A DNA stretch of 7,714 bases, taken from an uncultured Eubacteriales bacterium (GTDB lineage Bacteria > Bacillota_A > Clostridia > Oscillospirales > Oscillospiraceae). Under the pieces are notes generated by a model that was given only the letters and a program-made list of their open reading frames with translations, did no database searches and was not told the origin of the DNA. Shown piece after piece: positions 1 through 5,700 of the stretch (positions are counted from its first letter, which is position 1; each line of letters begins with the position of its first letter). A program made the position numbers and the translations under genes. The stretch covers positions 1 to 7,714 of the forward strand of contig CATKHE010000295.1 in the NCBI GenBank assembly GCA_949747935.1, read 5' to 3'.

Positions 1-492
1 CTCCTCGACCACGGGCGCGGTGCAGGTCCACTCGCCCTCGGTGACGGTGTAGCACTCGTCGCCGTGCTGGTGGTCCTCCTCCTCACAGACCTTCACGGTC
101 TCGGCCGCGTAGCAGTCCTCGCCGTGGGTGTGCTCGGTCTCCGCACAGGTCAGAACGTCCTCACCCTGGGTGTAGCAGCTGTCGCCGTGGGTGTGCTCGG
201 CGTCGGCGCAGGTCAGCTGAGGCTCGGCGGCCTCGTAGCAGCCGTCGCCGTGCTGATGCTCCTCAGCCTCGCAGGTCAGCTCGCCCTGGACGGTTTGATA
301 GCAGTTGTCGTTGTGAACATGCTTGTCGCAGCTCAGTTCCCTGACAGAGTCGTCCTGTGTGCAGGACCAGCCGTCCTCGTTGTGGACGTGGCCGTCCACG
401 GCGAAGGCGGTGATCTGGACCATACTCAGGCACATGACCAGAGCGAGGAACAGAGCCAGACCGCGCTTGCTCAGGTTCTTGCAAGTTTTCAT
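1..492 (-). CDS. Secreted surface protein with Cys/His-rich repeats, 5' part only
   Basis: The first 164 codons are in the window and the frame is still open at the left edge, so total length and C-terminal anchor are unknown. The start is the ATG at 492-490, preceded five bases upstream by the Shine-Dalgarno AAAGGAAG (505-498). Residues 1-31 form a typical Gram-positive signal peptide: basic start (KTCKNLSKR), hydrophobic core (LALFLALVMCLSM) and a probable cut after AFA. From about residue 54 there are five units of roughly 20-22 residues built on the pattern C-x(3-5)-H-x-H-x(3)-C-Y, for example CADAEHTHGDSCY. Such 'EHTHGDSCY' repeats are common in the N-terminal parts of large cell-wall proteins of Clostridia; their role is not established, though a Cys/His metal site is conceivable. 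The gene lies directly behind three c-di-GMP-I aptamers, fitting the known use of this riboswitch class for surface and adhesion genes. The reading frame is certain; the exact function is not. Confidence 0.85.
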   Translation of the reverse strand, partial: MKTCKNLSKRGLALFLALVMCLSMVQITAFAVDGHVHNEDGWSCTQDDSVRELSCDKHVHNDNCYQTVQGELTCEAEEHQHGDGCYEAAEPQLTCADAEHTHGDSCYTQGEDVLTCAETEHTHGEDCYAAETVKVCEEEDHQHGDECYTVTEGEWTCTAPVVEE

Positions 493-505
493 AATATCTT
501 CCTTT

Positions 506-533
506 CTTTGCAAAATCGGATGCAAAGTATCCG
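506..533 (-). promoter_or_regulatory. Candidate riboswitch expression platform: two mutually exclusive hairpins before the Shine-Dalgarno
   Basis: Between aptamer 3 and the start codon, two stems compete for the same bases. Stem A pairs CGGAT (533-529) with ATCCG (521-517) and overlaps the 3' edge of the aptamer. Stem B pairs CTTTGC (527-522), which is the loop of stem A, with GCAAAG (511-506), ending one base before the Shine-Dalgarno AAAGGAAG (505-498). No run of T follows either stem, so an intrinsic terminator is unlikely here. Control at translation start, or no role, are the remaining readings. Both stems are visible by eye; their regulatory role is inference. Confidence 0.35.
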
Positions 534-626
534 GCGGCTGGGCTGGCATGTCGCCGCGGCCCCCAGCGCGGGGGTCCAGCGATTTAGCCCCCTTGCTTTG
601 CGCCCTGCCGTTTCCGGCAGTTTGCT
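531..626 (-). promoter_or_regulatory. c-di-GMP-I (GEMM-I) riboswitch aptamer, copy 3 (proximal to the surface gene)
   Basis: The core reads GCAAACT (625-619), then the perfect hairpin CTGCCG-GAAA-CGGCAG, then GGCGCAAAGC and GGGGGCTAAAT. The distal arm is a strong TCGC/GCGA plus CCCCC/GGGGG helix. The 3' strand is CATGCCAGCCCAGCCGCC (about 549-532). The receptor is a variant (CTAAA opposite ACATG instead of CTAAG opposite CTATG), so tetraloop docking may be weaker than in the other copies. I find no convincing outer stem. It ends about 39 bases before the start codon, so it is the copy most likely to touch the expression platform directly. Confidence 0.85.
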
Positions 627-720
627 ATGGCTGCAGCCCGGCTGGCATAGCCCGGAGGCACTCTCCCGCGGCCTTAGCCCCGCAGCTTTGCGCCCCGCCG
701 TTTCCAGCGGTTTGCCCATG
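627..720 (-). promoter_or_regulatory. c-di-GMP-I (GEMM-I) riboswitch aptamer, copy 2
   Basis: This is the best-formed of the three. GCAAACC (715-709) opens the core; the next hairpin is CCGCTG-GAAA-CGGCGG, followed by GGCGCAAAGC. The receptor helix is complete: GGC and GCC flank CTAAG on one side and CTATG on the other, with a GGAG/CTCC stem beyond. The 3' strand GCCAGCCGGGCTGC (about 645-632) follows the consensus. The outer stem is formed by ATGG (719-716) with CCAT (630-627) across a 2-nt bulge. Copies 1 and 2 are offset by 96 bases and copies 2 and 3 by 90, so they are tandem with almost no spacer. Ligand specificity is inferred from the G in GCAAA. Confidence 0.9.
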
Positions 721-816
721 TGCAGCCCGGCGAACATAGTGCAGGGGGTCGTTTTTCTTCCCCAACGCCTTAGCCCCGTAGCTTTGCGCCCCACAGTTTC
801 CCGTGGTTTGCCAACC
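720..816 (-). promoter_or_regulatory. c-di-GMP-I (GEMM-I) riboswitch aptamer, copy 1 (5'-most)
   Basis: On the minus strand the core GCAAACC (811-805) is followed by a six-pair hairpin closed by a GAAA tetraloop, then GGCGCAAAGC, then GGGGCTAAGG and, after a G-rich/C-rich stem, CTATG...GCCGGGCTGC (about 739-722). These are the GEMM-I hallmarks: the G of GCAAA that recognises one guanine of the ligand, the CGCAAAGC strand with the intercalating A, the GAAA loop and its CTAAG/TATG receptor, and the 3' strand with the C that pairs to the second guanine. G rather than A at the ligand-selecting position (G20 in Vc2 numbering) predicts c-di-GMP rather than cGAMP. The outer closing stem is weak in this copy, and the stem next to the tetraloop receptor is only partly paired. 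Confidence 0.85.
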
Positions 817-925
817 GCGCCGCAGGGGTTGCTCCCGCCAACCTCGACGCGTTCGGCGGCGGGGCAGGTCCACGGCGGACTCTCCTTGCTCATCGCAAAT
901 CCCTCCTTCTTTACCATTCTATGAA

Positions 926-1405
926 TTAACCGCGGGCGGGCGTTTCGTCCGTCCCGGAAAATTCCCGCAGAAAATTGTCGTGGAGGTTCTCCTCCGCCAG
1001 CTTCCGGGCCCGGACCGCGTCCTCAAAGCGGGCGTAGCTCCCCAGATAGTAGCGCTTGCCCTTGAAGCAGATGGTGGCCCGCCACAGCCCCTTGGGGGTC
1101 CACCAGTCCACCCCGGGCACTCCGCTGGTGTTGTTCCTTCTCACCGTCTTGGCCGCCAGCATTTCCACGCAGGTGCCGTCCACATAGGTCAGCCCCAGCG
1201 CGCAGGGCTTTCTCCGCGTGGCCACGCAGCCGCAGCTGGTGGTGTGGCCTGAGCGCAGGCGGTAGGTCTTCACCACTGTCTCCTGACCGCAGTCGCACCG
1301 GCAGCGCCAGGCCGTGCGTCCGCCGACGTTCTCCGCCGGGCCCAGAACCGTCAGCTTTCCGTACCGCTGCCCTATCAGGTCCAGCTTCTTCCGCGAGTGC
1401 GACAC
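926..1405 (-). CDS. AP2-domain DNA-binding protein with N-terminal Cys-rich domain
   Basis: The product is 159 residues and not membrane-bound. Residues 10-60 form a small domain (LIGQRYGKLTVLG, then CRCDCG at 35-40, a basic stretch, and TSCGC at 56-60) with Cys spacing suggesting a zinc ribbon; this domain is common in phage- and mobile-element-associated proteins of Firmicutes. Residues 94-146 match an AP2/ERF-like fold: SGVPGVDWW, WRATICFKGKRYYLGSY and FEDAVRARKLAEENL. Sequence-specific DNA binding is therefore likely; the target is unknown. I chose GTG at 1405-1403 because a strong Shine-Dalgarno (GGGGGGAGG, 1422-1414) sits eight bases upstream. A longer form from GTG at 1459 has no ribosome-binding site and would begin inside the inverted-repeat segment. 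The gene follows the recombinase and the invertible-looking promoter and precedes the riboswitch leader by about 110 bases, with no terminator seen between. It could be a regulator of this locus or a passenger. No HNH catalytic motif is visible. Confidence 0.85.
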   Translation of the reverse strand: MSHSRKKLDLIGQRYGKLTVLGPAENVGGRTAWRCRCDCGQETVVKTYRLRSGHTTSCGCVATRRKPCALGLTYVDGTCVEMLAAKTVRRNNTSGVPGVDWWTPKGLWRATICFKGKRYYLGSYARFEDAVRARKLAEENLHDNFLREFSGTDETPARG

Positions 1406-1424
1406 CTTCTTTGCCTCCCCCCTG

Positions 1425-1446
1425 TAGACAAAATGGGCCTTTTGTC
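1425..1446 (+). repeat. Left inverted repeat of putative invertible segment (recombinase-type site)
   Basis: The arm TAGACAAAA (1425-1433), the core TGGGCC (1434-1439) and the arm TTTTGTC (1440-1446) form a dyad around a 6-nt centre. This is the usual layout of a tyrosine-recombinase crossover site. It matches the site at 1698-1719 in opposite orientation at 21 of 22 positions, the one difference being in the core (TGGGCC against TGAGCC). It lies two bases upstream of the AP2 gene's ribosome-binding site, so a crossover here would exchange everything upstream of that site and leave the coding sequence intact. Confidence 0.8.
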
Positions 1447-1527
1447 CCCCTGCCTGCACTGACCGCGTCAGCCTCAGATGAATTTCAGCGGCTGAAGAGG
1501 ACGATTATCCTATTTGTATCCACAATC

Positions 1528-1536
1528 ATTATAGCA
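1528..1536 (-). promoter_or_regulatory. Extended -10 promoter facing the AP2 gene
   Basis: On the minus strand, TGC precedes a consensus TATAAT (1533-1528), giving a full extended -10 (TGnTATAAT). A -35 is poor: TTCCTT at 16-bp spacing is the best I find, which an extended -10 can tolerate. Transcription would start near 1521 and run leftward through the left inverted repeat into the AP2 gene, giving an untranslated leader of about 115 bases. Two short palindromes in that leader (1459-1471 and 1484-1496) could be operators or incidental. Confidence 0.55.
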
Positions 1537-1590
1537 CACCGGACCAGTAAAGGAAGGCCCGCTTCTAAAAATCAGCGAAATACCGAATTT

Positions 1591-1599
1591 TGGTATGAT
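1591..1599 (+). promoter_or_regulatory. Weak outward promoter on the opposite strand of the segment
   Basis: TGG-TATGAT (1591-1599) resembles an extended -10, and it overlaps a 17-bp near-palindrome (1580-1596) that could be an operator. No good -35 is present. In the present orientation it would fire rightward, antisense to the recombinase. After inversion it would face the AP2 gene, but with the hairpin at 1607-1634 just downstream. This is a candidate only. Confidence 0.3.
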
Positions 1600-1606
1600 A
1601 ATTAAA

Positions 1607-1634
1607 GTCCGCAAATTTTTACGGGTTTGCGGAC
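1607..1634 (-). terminator. Hairpin inside the segment, possible recombinase terminator
   Basis: GTCCGCAAA (1607-1615) pairs perfectly with TTTGCGGAC (1626-1634) across a 10-nt loop. On the minus strand the stem is followed by TTTAATTAT, an imperfect T tract. It lies 98 bases downstream of the recombinase stop and upstream of the AP2 promoter, so it may insulate the two genes. Because it lies inside the inverted repeats, inversion would place it between the other promoter and the AP2 gene. Confidence 0.45.
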
Positions 1635-1697
1635 CAGGTTTTCATGCCTTTTTCGCATCATTTTAATTCATAATCCGTCTTAAATCTCCTTTTTTTA

Positions 1698-1719
1698 GAC
1701 AAAAGGCTCATTTTGTCTA
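1698..1719 (-). repeat. Right inverted repeat of putative invertible segment (recombinase-type site)
   Basis: Read on the minus strand from 1719, the arm TAGACAAAA is followed by the core TGAGCC and TTTTGTC, then TA just inside. The flanking bases make this copy a perfect 9-bp dyad on the plus strand (1696-1704 with 1711-1719) around GGCTCA. It lies 12 bases beyond the recombinase stop codon. Orientation is set by the asymmetric core: inverted alignment matches 5 of 6 core bases, direct alignment only 2 of 6. Confidence 0.8.
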
Positions 1720-1731
1720 TTCTGCCCACCG

Positions 1732-2577
1732 CTAGCTGACCAGCCTCAGCCGGTCCAGCTGACGGGCGTGCTCCGCGCCGGTGGTCCGCAGATAGATTCT
1801 CGTGGTGTTGATCGAGCTGTGGCCCAGAATATCCGCCAATTTGACAATGTCCTGGCAGGCCTGGTAGAACACTGTGGCAAACAAATGGCGCAAATTGTGG
1901 GGGAAGACCTTGGACGGCGCCACCCCCGCCCTTTCGCACAGGTTTTTCATCTCCCGCCAGATTTGCCGCCGGGAGAGACTGCTCCCGCTTTTGGTAACAA
2001 AAATCTCCCCGGAAGCGGTCTTCTGTTTTTTGGCGTATTTCAAAAGCTTCCGGCGCAGCTTCCCCGGCAGCAGCACGGTGCGGATTTTCCCCTTCAGGGT
2101 CACGTCCGCCCGCCCGGACCGCGCCGCCTCTACCGTGATATAACACACCTCGCTGACCCGTATCCCCGTGGCGCAGATGGTCTCCAGCAGCAGCTCCAGC
2201 CGCTGCTGTCCCGTCTCCCGGGCGGCGGAAATCAGCCGGCTGTATTCCGTCCGGCTCAATTCCCGGTCCCTGGCCCGGAAGACGCTCCGCTGAAGCTTTA
2301 AAAACTTCACCCGGCACTCCTCCCAGCCCAGGAACCGCAAGAAGCTGTTCAGCGCCGACAGCTTGGAGTTCACCGTGACCGGGCTCAGTCCGGAGGCCAG
2401 CAGATGCGCTTTCCACCCGGCCGCCGTCTCCGCCGTCACCGCCCTTCCCTCCAGCCAGAGGGCAAATCCCGTCAGGTCCCGCCGGTACTTCTCCACCGTC
2501 CCCCAGGCCCGCTCCTCCCGCCGCAGAGCCTCCAGAAACCGCTCCAGCCGTTCCATCGTCATCAGATATTCTTCCAT
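1732..2577 (-). CDS. Tyrosine recombinase (XerC/D-like integrase, probable DNA invertase of the adjacent segment)
   Basis: The product is 281 residues, the size of a minimal XerC/D-type recombinase without an arm-binding domain. An N-terminal SAM-like core-binding domain spans about residues 6-83. The catalytic domain shows the full set: Arg140 in ATGIRVSE, Lys in TLKGKIRT (162/164), His227 and Arg230 in PHNLRH, His253 in LGHSS and the nucleophile Tyr262 in TTRIY. It should cut and exchange strands at short dyad sites with a 6-8-nt core, and the inverted repeats at 1425-1446 and 1698-1719 have just that form, the nearer one 12 bases past its stop codon. I chose ATG 2577 because AAAGGGG lies eight bases upstream and a possible promoter lies at 2634-2606. 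A longer frame from 2658 lacks such signals. Alternatives are an integrase left from a mobile element, or one acting elsewhere in the genome. Intact motifs argue for an active enzyme. Confidence 0.92.
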   Translation of the reverse strand: MEEYLMTMERLERFLEALRREERAWGTVEKYRRDLTGFALWLEGRAVTAETAAGWKAHLLASGLSPVTVNSKLSALNSFLRFLGWEECRVKFLKLQRSVFRARDRELSRTEYSRLISAARETGQQRLELLLETICATGIRVSEVCYITVEAARSGRADVTLKGKIRTVLLPGKLRRKLLKYAKKQKTASGEIFVTKSGSSLSRRQIWREMKNLCERAGVAPSKVFPHNLRHLFATVFYQACQDIVKLADILGHSSINTTRIYLRTTGAEHARQLDRLRLVS

Positions 2578-2605
2578 TTCGGCATCCCCTTTCCGGTTTT
2601 CCCGT

Positions 2606-2634
2606 ATTTTACCTTGTTTGGGGACTCTTTTCCA
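2606..2634 (-). promoter_or_regulatory. Possible promoter of the recombinase gene
   Basis: TGGAAA (2634-2629) and TAAAAT (2611-2606) on the minus strand are separated by 17 bases. The match is four of six at -35 and five of six at -10. It lies about 30 bases before the chosen ATG and just downstream of the terminator of the preceding gene, so independent expression of the recombinase is plausible. Confidence 0.35.
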
Positions 2635-2676
2635 TTTTTTGAGGCAAGGTTCTGCCACCTTCGACCAATTTTTTCT

Positions 2677-2729
2677 AAAACAGAGCCGCGGGGAAGCATC
2701 CGGACTGCTTCGGATGCTTCCCTGCGGCT
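2677..2729 (-). terminator. Intrinsic terminator of the large surface-protein gene
   Basis: Bases 2684-2702 pair with 2711-2729 over 19 bp with a single G-T wobble and an 8-nt loop. On the minus strand the stem is followed by CTG and TTTT (2680-2677). It begins 34 bases after the stop codon of the large gene, the expected position. The T tract is short, but the stem is very stable. Confidence 0.75.
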
Positions 2730-2763
2730 GAGATGTCTGAGATAAAATTGGAAACGGGAGCGG

Positions 2764-5700
2764 CTACTGCCGCCGCACCACCACGGACAGAAAACGTGTG
2801 ATAACGCCGTTCGCCTCCTCGCAGATCAGACCGCTCCGGGGTGAAAGTGTACTGTCAGAGGTGCCTGTAATCACACCGGAGGCGTGGGCCCAGGCCATGG
2901 CGGGCTGTGCTATGGGCCGGATCTGTCCAAAGTCGGCATAATGTGTAATACCGGAGGTCTGAGAGGTGTTATATCCCTTGTATTGAGCATAGCAGTAGAG
3001 AATCATAGCCGTCTGCTCGCGGTTTATCGGCTTATCGACGCCCCAAAGCACACTCTCATATATGTTGGGAACAATGTTGTGATTGGACGCCCAAAAGGCC
3101 GGGTCACCGGAGCTGTTATCGTCCATGTTGTAAAGGACCGAGATCAGCATATCCCTGGTCAGCGGACTGCTGGCCGGAACAAGGCCGTCGGTGACATGGT
3201 AGATATGGCCGTCCTTATAATACCATCTGATGGGCTTGGCGCTTACCGGCGGCTTGTTGGTCGGGTAGTAACCGCCGCCGCGCTCGTCAGAATACGACAG
3301 CTCTATCTCCACATCGCTGGCAGGCATTGTGAAGGTGTATTCGTCGCTGTACCGTTCGGTGAGAGACACCTTCCGTCCGGTGTCCAGGTTGGTCACGGTA
3401 AGGCGGTCCAGTTCAAACCCGCTCCGGGGGTTAAGCTCTATCGTGATGCGGGTGCCCTTGACCGCGGAGCTGTGGCTCACAGAAAAGCTGCCTCCGGAAA
3501 CACGGTCAGGTGTGTAGATCCGATAGCGGACATCAGGTGTGCCGGGGTCGGTGGTTCCGCCAGGGTCTGTAGTCCCACCAGGGTCAGTGCTCCCGCCGGG
3601 GTCGGTGTTCCCGCCGGGGTCAGTGTTCCCGCCGGGGTTGGTGTTCCCGCCAGGATCGGTGGTTCCCCCCGGGTCTGTAGTTCCGCCGCTCTTGGTCCAC
3701 CTCGCATAGAGCGTGATATTCCTCGTCACCGTATCCGTTTCAAAGCTCCACCCGTTGGAGCAGGCCGACTCCTTAAACCAGCCGCCGAAGGTATAGCCGG
3801 AGCGGATGGGATTGGCGGGCCGGGCCGCCCTGCTCCCCGAGGCAACATTCTGGGGCGACACCAGACTGCCGCCCTGGCTGTCAAATGTGACGGTGAAAGT
3901 CTTGGGCACATCGGGATTTTCCTCGCTGCCGTTTTTGATCCAGTAGGCATACAGCTTCATGCTCGACTGGAAAATGGTAGAGGTCTCCACATATGCGCCG
4001 CCCTCACCGCCCTTGGGGCCGTCATACCAGCCGCCGAAGGCATAGCCGGGCAATTCCGGGTCGGCGGGCCAGTTCTCCGGGGCCAGCGTGCCGTATTTGC
4101 TGGTATTCCGAACCTCCGGGGCCGCGCCGCTGCCGTCGTTGGGGTCGAAGGTGATGGTGTAGCCCTCGTTGGGAGTCCAGCGGGCGTACAGGATGACGTC
4201 CTTATAGAAGGCAAAATCCTCTCTGGGGAAGATATCATAGGACCGGGAATGGCTCCAGCCCCTGAAGTAGTAACCGTTCCGGATGGGGGCGGCGGGCCAG
4301 GAGCTCAGCTTCCCGTCCATACCGGTCGTCTGTGTTATAACGGCGCCGCTGCCGCCGTTGGGATCGAAGGTGATGGTATGGGGCCGCACCGGGGCTCCCC
4401 AGTGGGCATAGACGGTGGTATCGGCGGTAAAAACGTGGTCATAGGAATACTCCGTGCCGCCCTCCTCTTCGGTGAACCAGCCCATAAAAACCTCTCCTTG
4501 GTGGTTGACGCCGGAGTAATCGGGCCAGTCCAGAAGCACCCCGTCAATACTGGTAACCCTGTATTTGCTGACCCAGGGTCCGCCAAAGGTAATAACATAG
4601 GCACCCTCCGGAATCCAGACAGCGTAGAGCGTATGGTCATAGTCGAAGGTATAGGATCGGCTGACCATTCCTTCAAACTGTGACGTGTAAGACGCTGGAC
4701 TATATCTGCTCCAGCCCAGGAAAACGTATCCCTCCCGGACAGGATCCGCAGGCCACTCGATCTCTCCGTTGGCGTTTGTGACCTGTGTTGCGTACGGCTC
4801 CCCGGAAGCGCCGCCGTCTGTCCGGAATTCCACCGTGGCAAAGTATCCAAAGGAATATTGGACGGTTCTGAAGGAGGGCTCAATCGAGCTGTTGTCTTCC
4901 ACAATCCGCAGTCCGTAGCCCTCATCAGGATAGGCCTTTGGCGTAAGCTCGGCTTTGTTTTGAACGTTTTGATACACTGTGACCCTGGCATTGTTGCGCA
5001 GTGCGGCTCTGCCCACCTGGTCCATGACGACGCCCTGTCCGGCGGTCAGCTCCGGACCGGTTCCGATGGTCCCCTTGCCGGAGCCGCCGGTATAGATCCG
5101 CATAGGCTTATTTTTGAGGTCGTTCAGGCTTAAACTGCCGCCCCGCATGAGGATGCCCACACCGCCCTCGGCGTGTATCTCGCTGCCCCGGACCCGCAGC
5201 TGTCCCCTCTGAGGGTGGTATATGCCGCAGGGCAGACAGCCGGCCGTGGTGCTTCCGGCGATCAAAGCAGCGTTCTCTATGTTGATGCTTGTGCTGCCCT
5301 CCTCTTCCTTCTCACCGCCGGTGACCACCGGACCGTTTCTGCTGAGCAGGACACCGCCGTTGATATCCGCCTTTCCCCCGTCGCCCAGGACGCTGAGGGC
5401 GGAATCTCCCGCCTCCACATAGCCGCTGTCGATCTGAGCGGCAGTCCGGAAGTAGGAGCCGTCCTCGTTACGGTCGGCGTAGACTATGATCCCCTTGCCG
5501 GCCGCCCTCACCGTGCCGCTGAGGAGGGTGAATGTACAACCCGGCTGAACATAAATGCCGTGGCCGGCACTGGCGCGCAAAAGGCCGGAGGAATAGTTCA
5601 CAGCGGTGCCCGAAAGGGCGGGGCCAGTGGTCACTGTGCTGTCCAGAATGGTCAGATCCCCCAGCATCTCAATGGCCGGCGAGGCGGCGGAGGTGAGCTT

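Larger units (their letters stand above)
489..893 (-). other. Possible leader reading frame running through all three riboswitches
   Basis: A 134-codon frame starts at ATG 893-891, seven bases after a perfect AAGGAGGG Shine-Dalgarno (908-901), 32 bases downstream of the AP2 gene's stop. It stays open across the three aptamers because their offsets (96 and 90 bases) are multiples of three. Its peptide therefore repeats too (GKPRETVGRKATGL, GKPLETAGRKAAGL, SKLPETAGRKARGL). It stops with TGA at 491-489, overlapping the ATG of the surface gene as ATGA, the classic translational-coupling arrangement. The peptide has no recognisable domain and is basic, Arg/Pro/Gly-rich and low in complexity. It may simply be an accidental open frame in G+C-rich structured RNA. 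The strong ribosome-binding site and the ATGA are what make it worth recording. Confidence 0.25.
1425..1719. other. Putative invertible promoter segment (phase-variation switch)
   Basis: This is a 295-bp non-coding segment with 22-bp inverted repeats at both ends and 251 bp between. It is A+T-richer than its neighbours, contains a good promoter toward the AP2 gene, and sits directly behind a complete tyrosine recombinase gene. That combination is the known layout of recombinase-flipped promoters (for example fimS in E. coli and the switches of Clostridioides difficile). The present orientation places the extended -10 promoter toward the AP2 gene, so I read it as the probable ON state. The other reading is a small MITE-like insertion, since the outermost TA at each end could be a target duplication. 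Inversion itself cannot be seen from one sequence. Confidence 0.6.

Noticed and set aside
64..924. A 286-codon frame on the plus strand opposite the signal-peptide gene and riboswitches
   Set aside because: It is antisense to a gene with a clear signal peptide and Shine-Dalgarno sequence and to conserved RNA motifs; its Val/Leu/Ala-rich product is the usual shadow of G+C-rich Cys/His repeats.
916..944. A promoter (TAGAAT at 921-916) between the AP2 gene and the riboswitches
   Set aside because: No acceptable -35 lies at 16-19 bp; a separate start for the leader cannot be excluded but is not supported.
1425..1719. The inverted repeats as a MITE or as transcription terminators
   Set aside because: A TA at each end could be a MITE target duplication, so this is kept as an alternative, but the dyad with a 6-nt core beside a tyrosine recombinase fits a crossover site better. 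The A+T-rich stems lack a following T tract, so they are poor terminators.
1658..2416. A 252-codon minus-strand frame overlapping the recombinase
   Set aside because: It is an out-of-frame shadow of the recombinase, which carries all catalytic motifs in its own frame.
2884..4683. A 599-codon frame on the plus strand
   Set aside because: It lies wholly opposite the InlB/SLH-coding part of the large gene, whose domains are recognisable; the antisense product has no domain and a Val/Gly/Ala/Pro-rich shadow composition.
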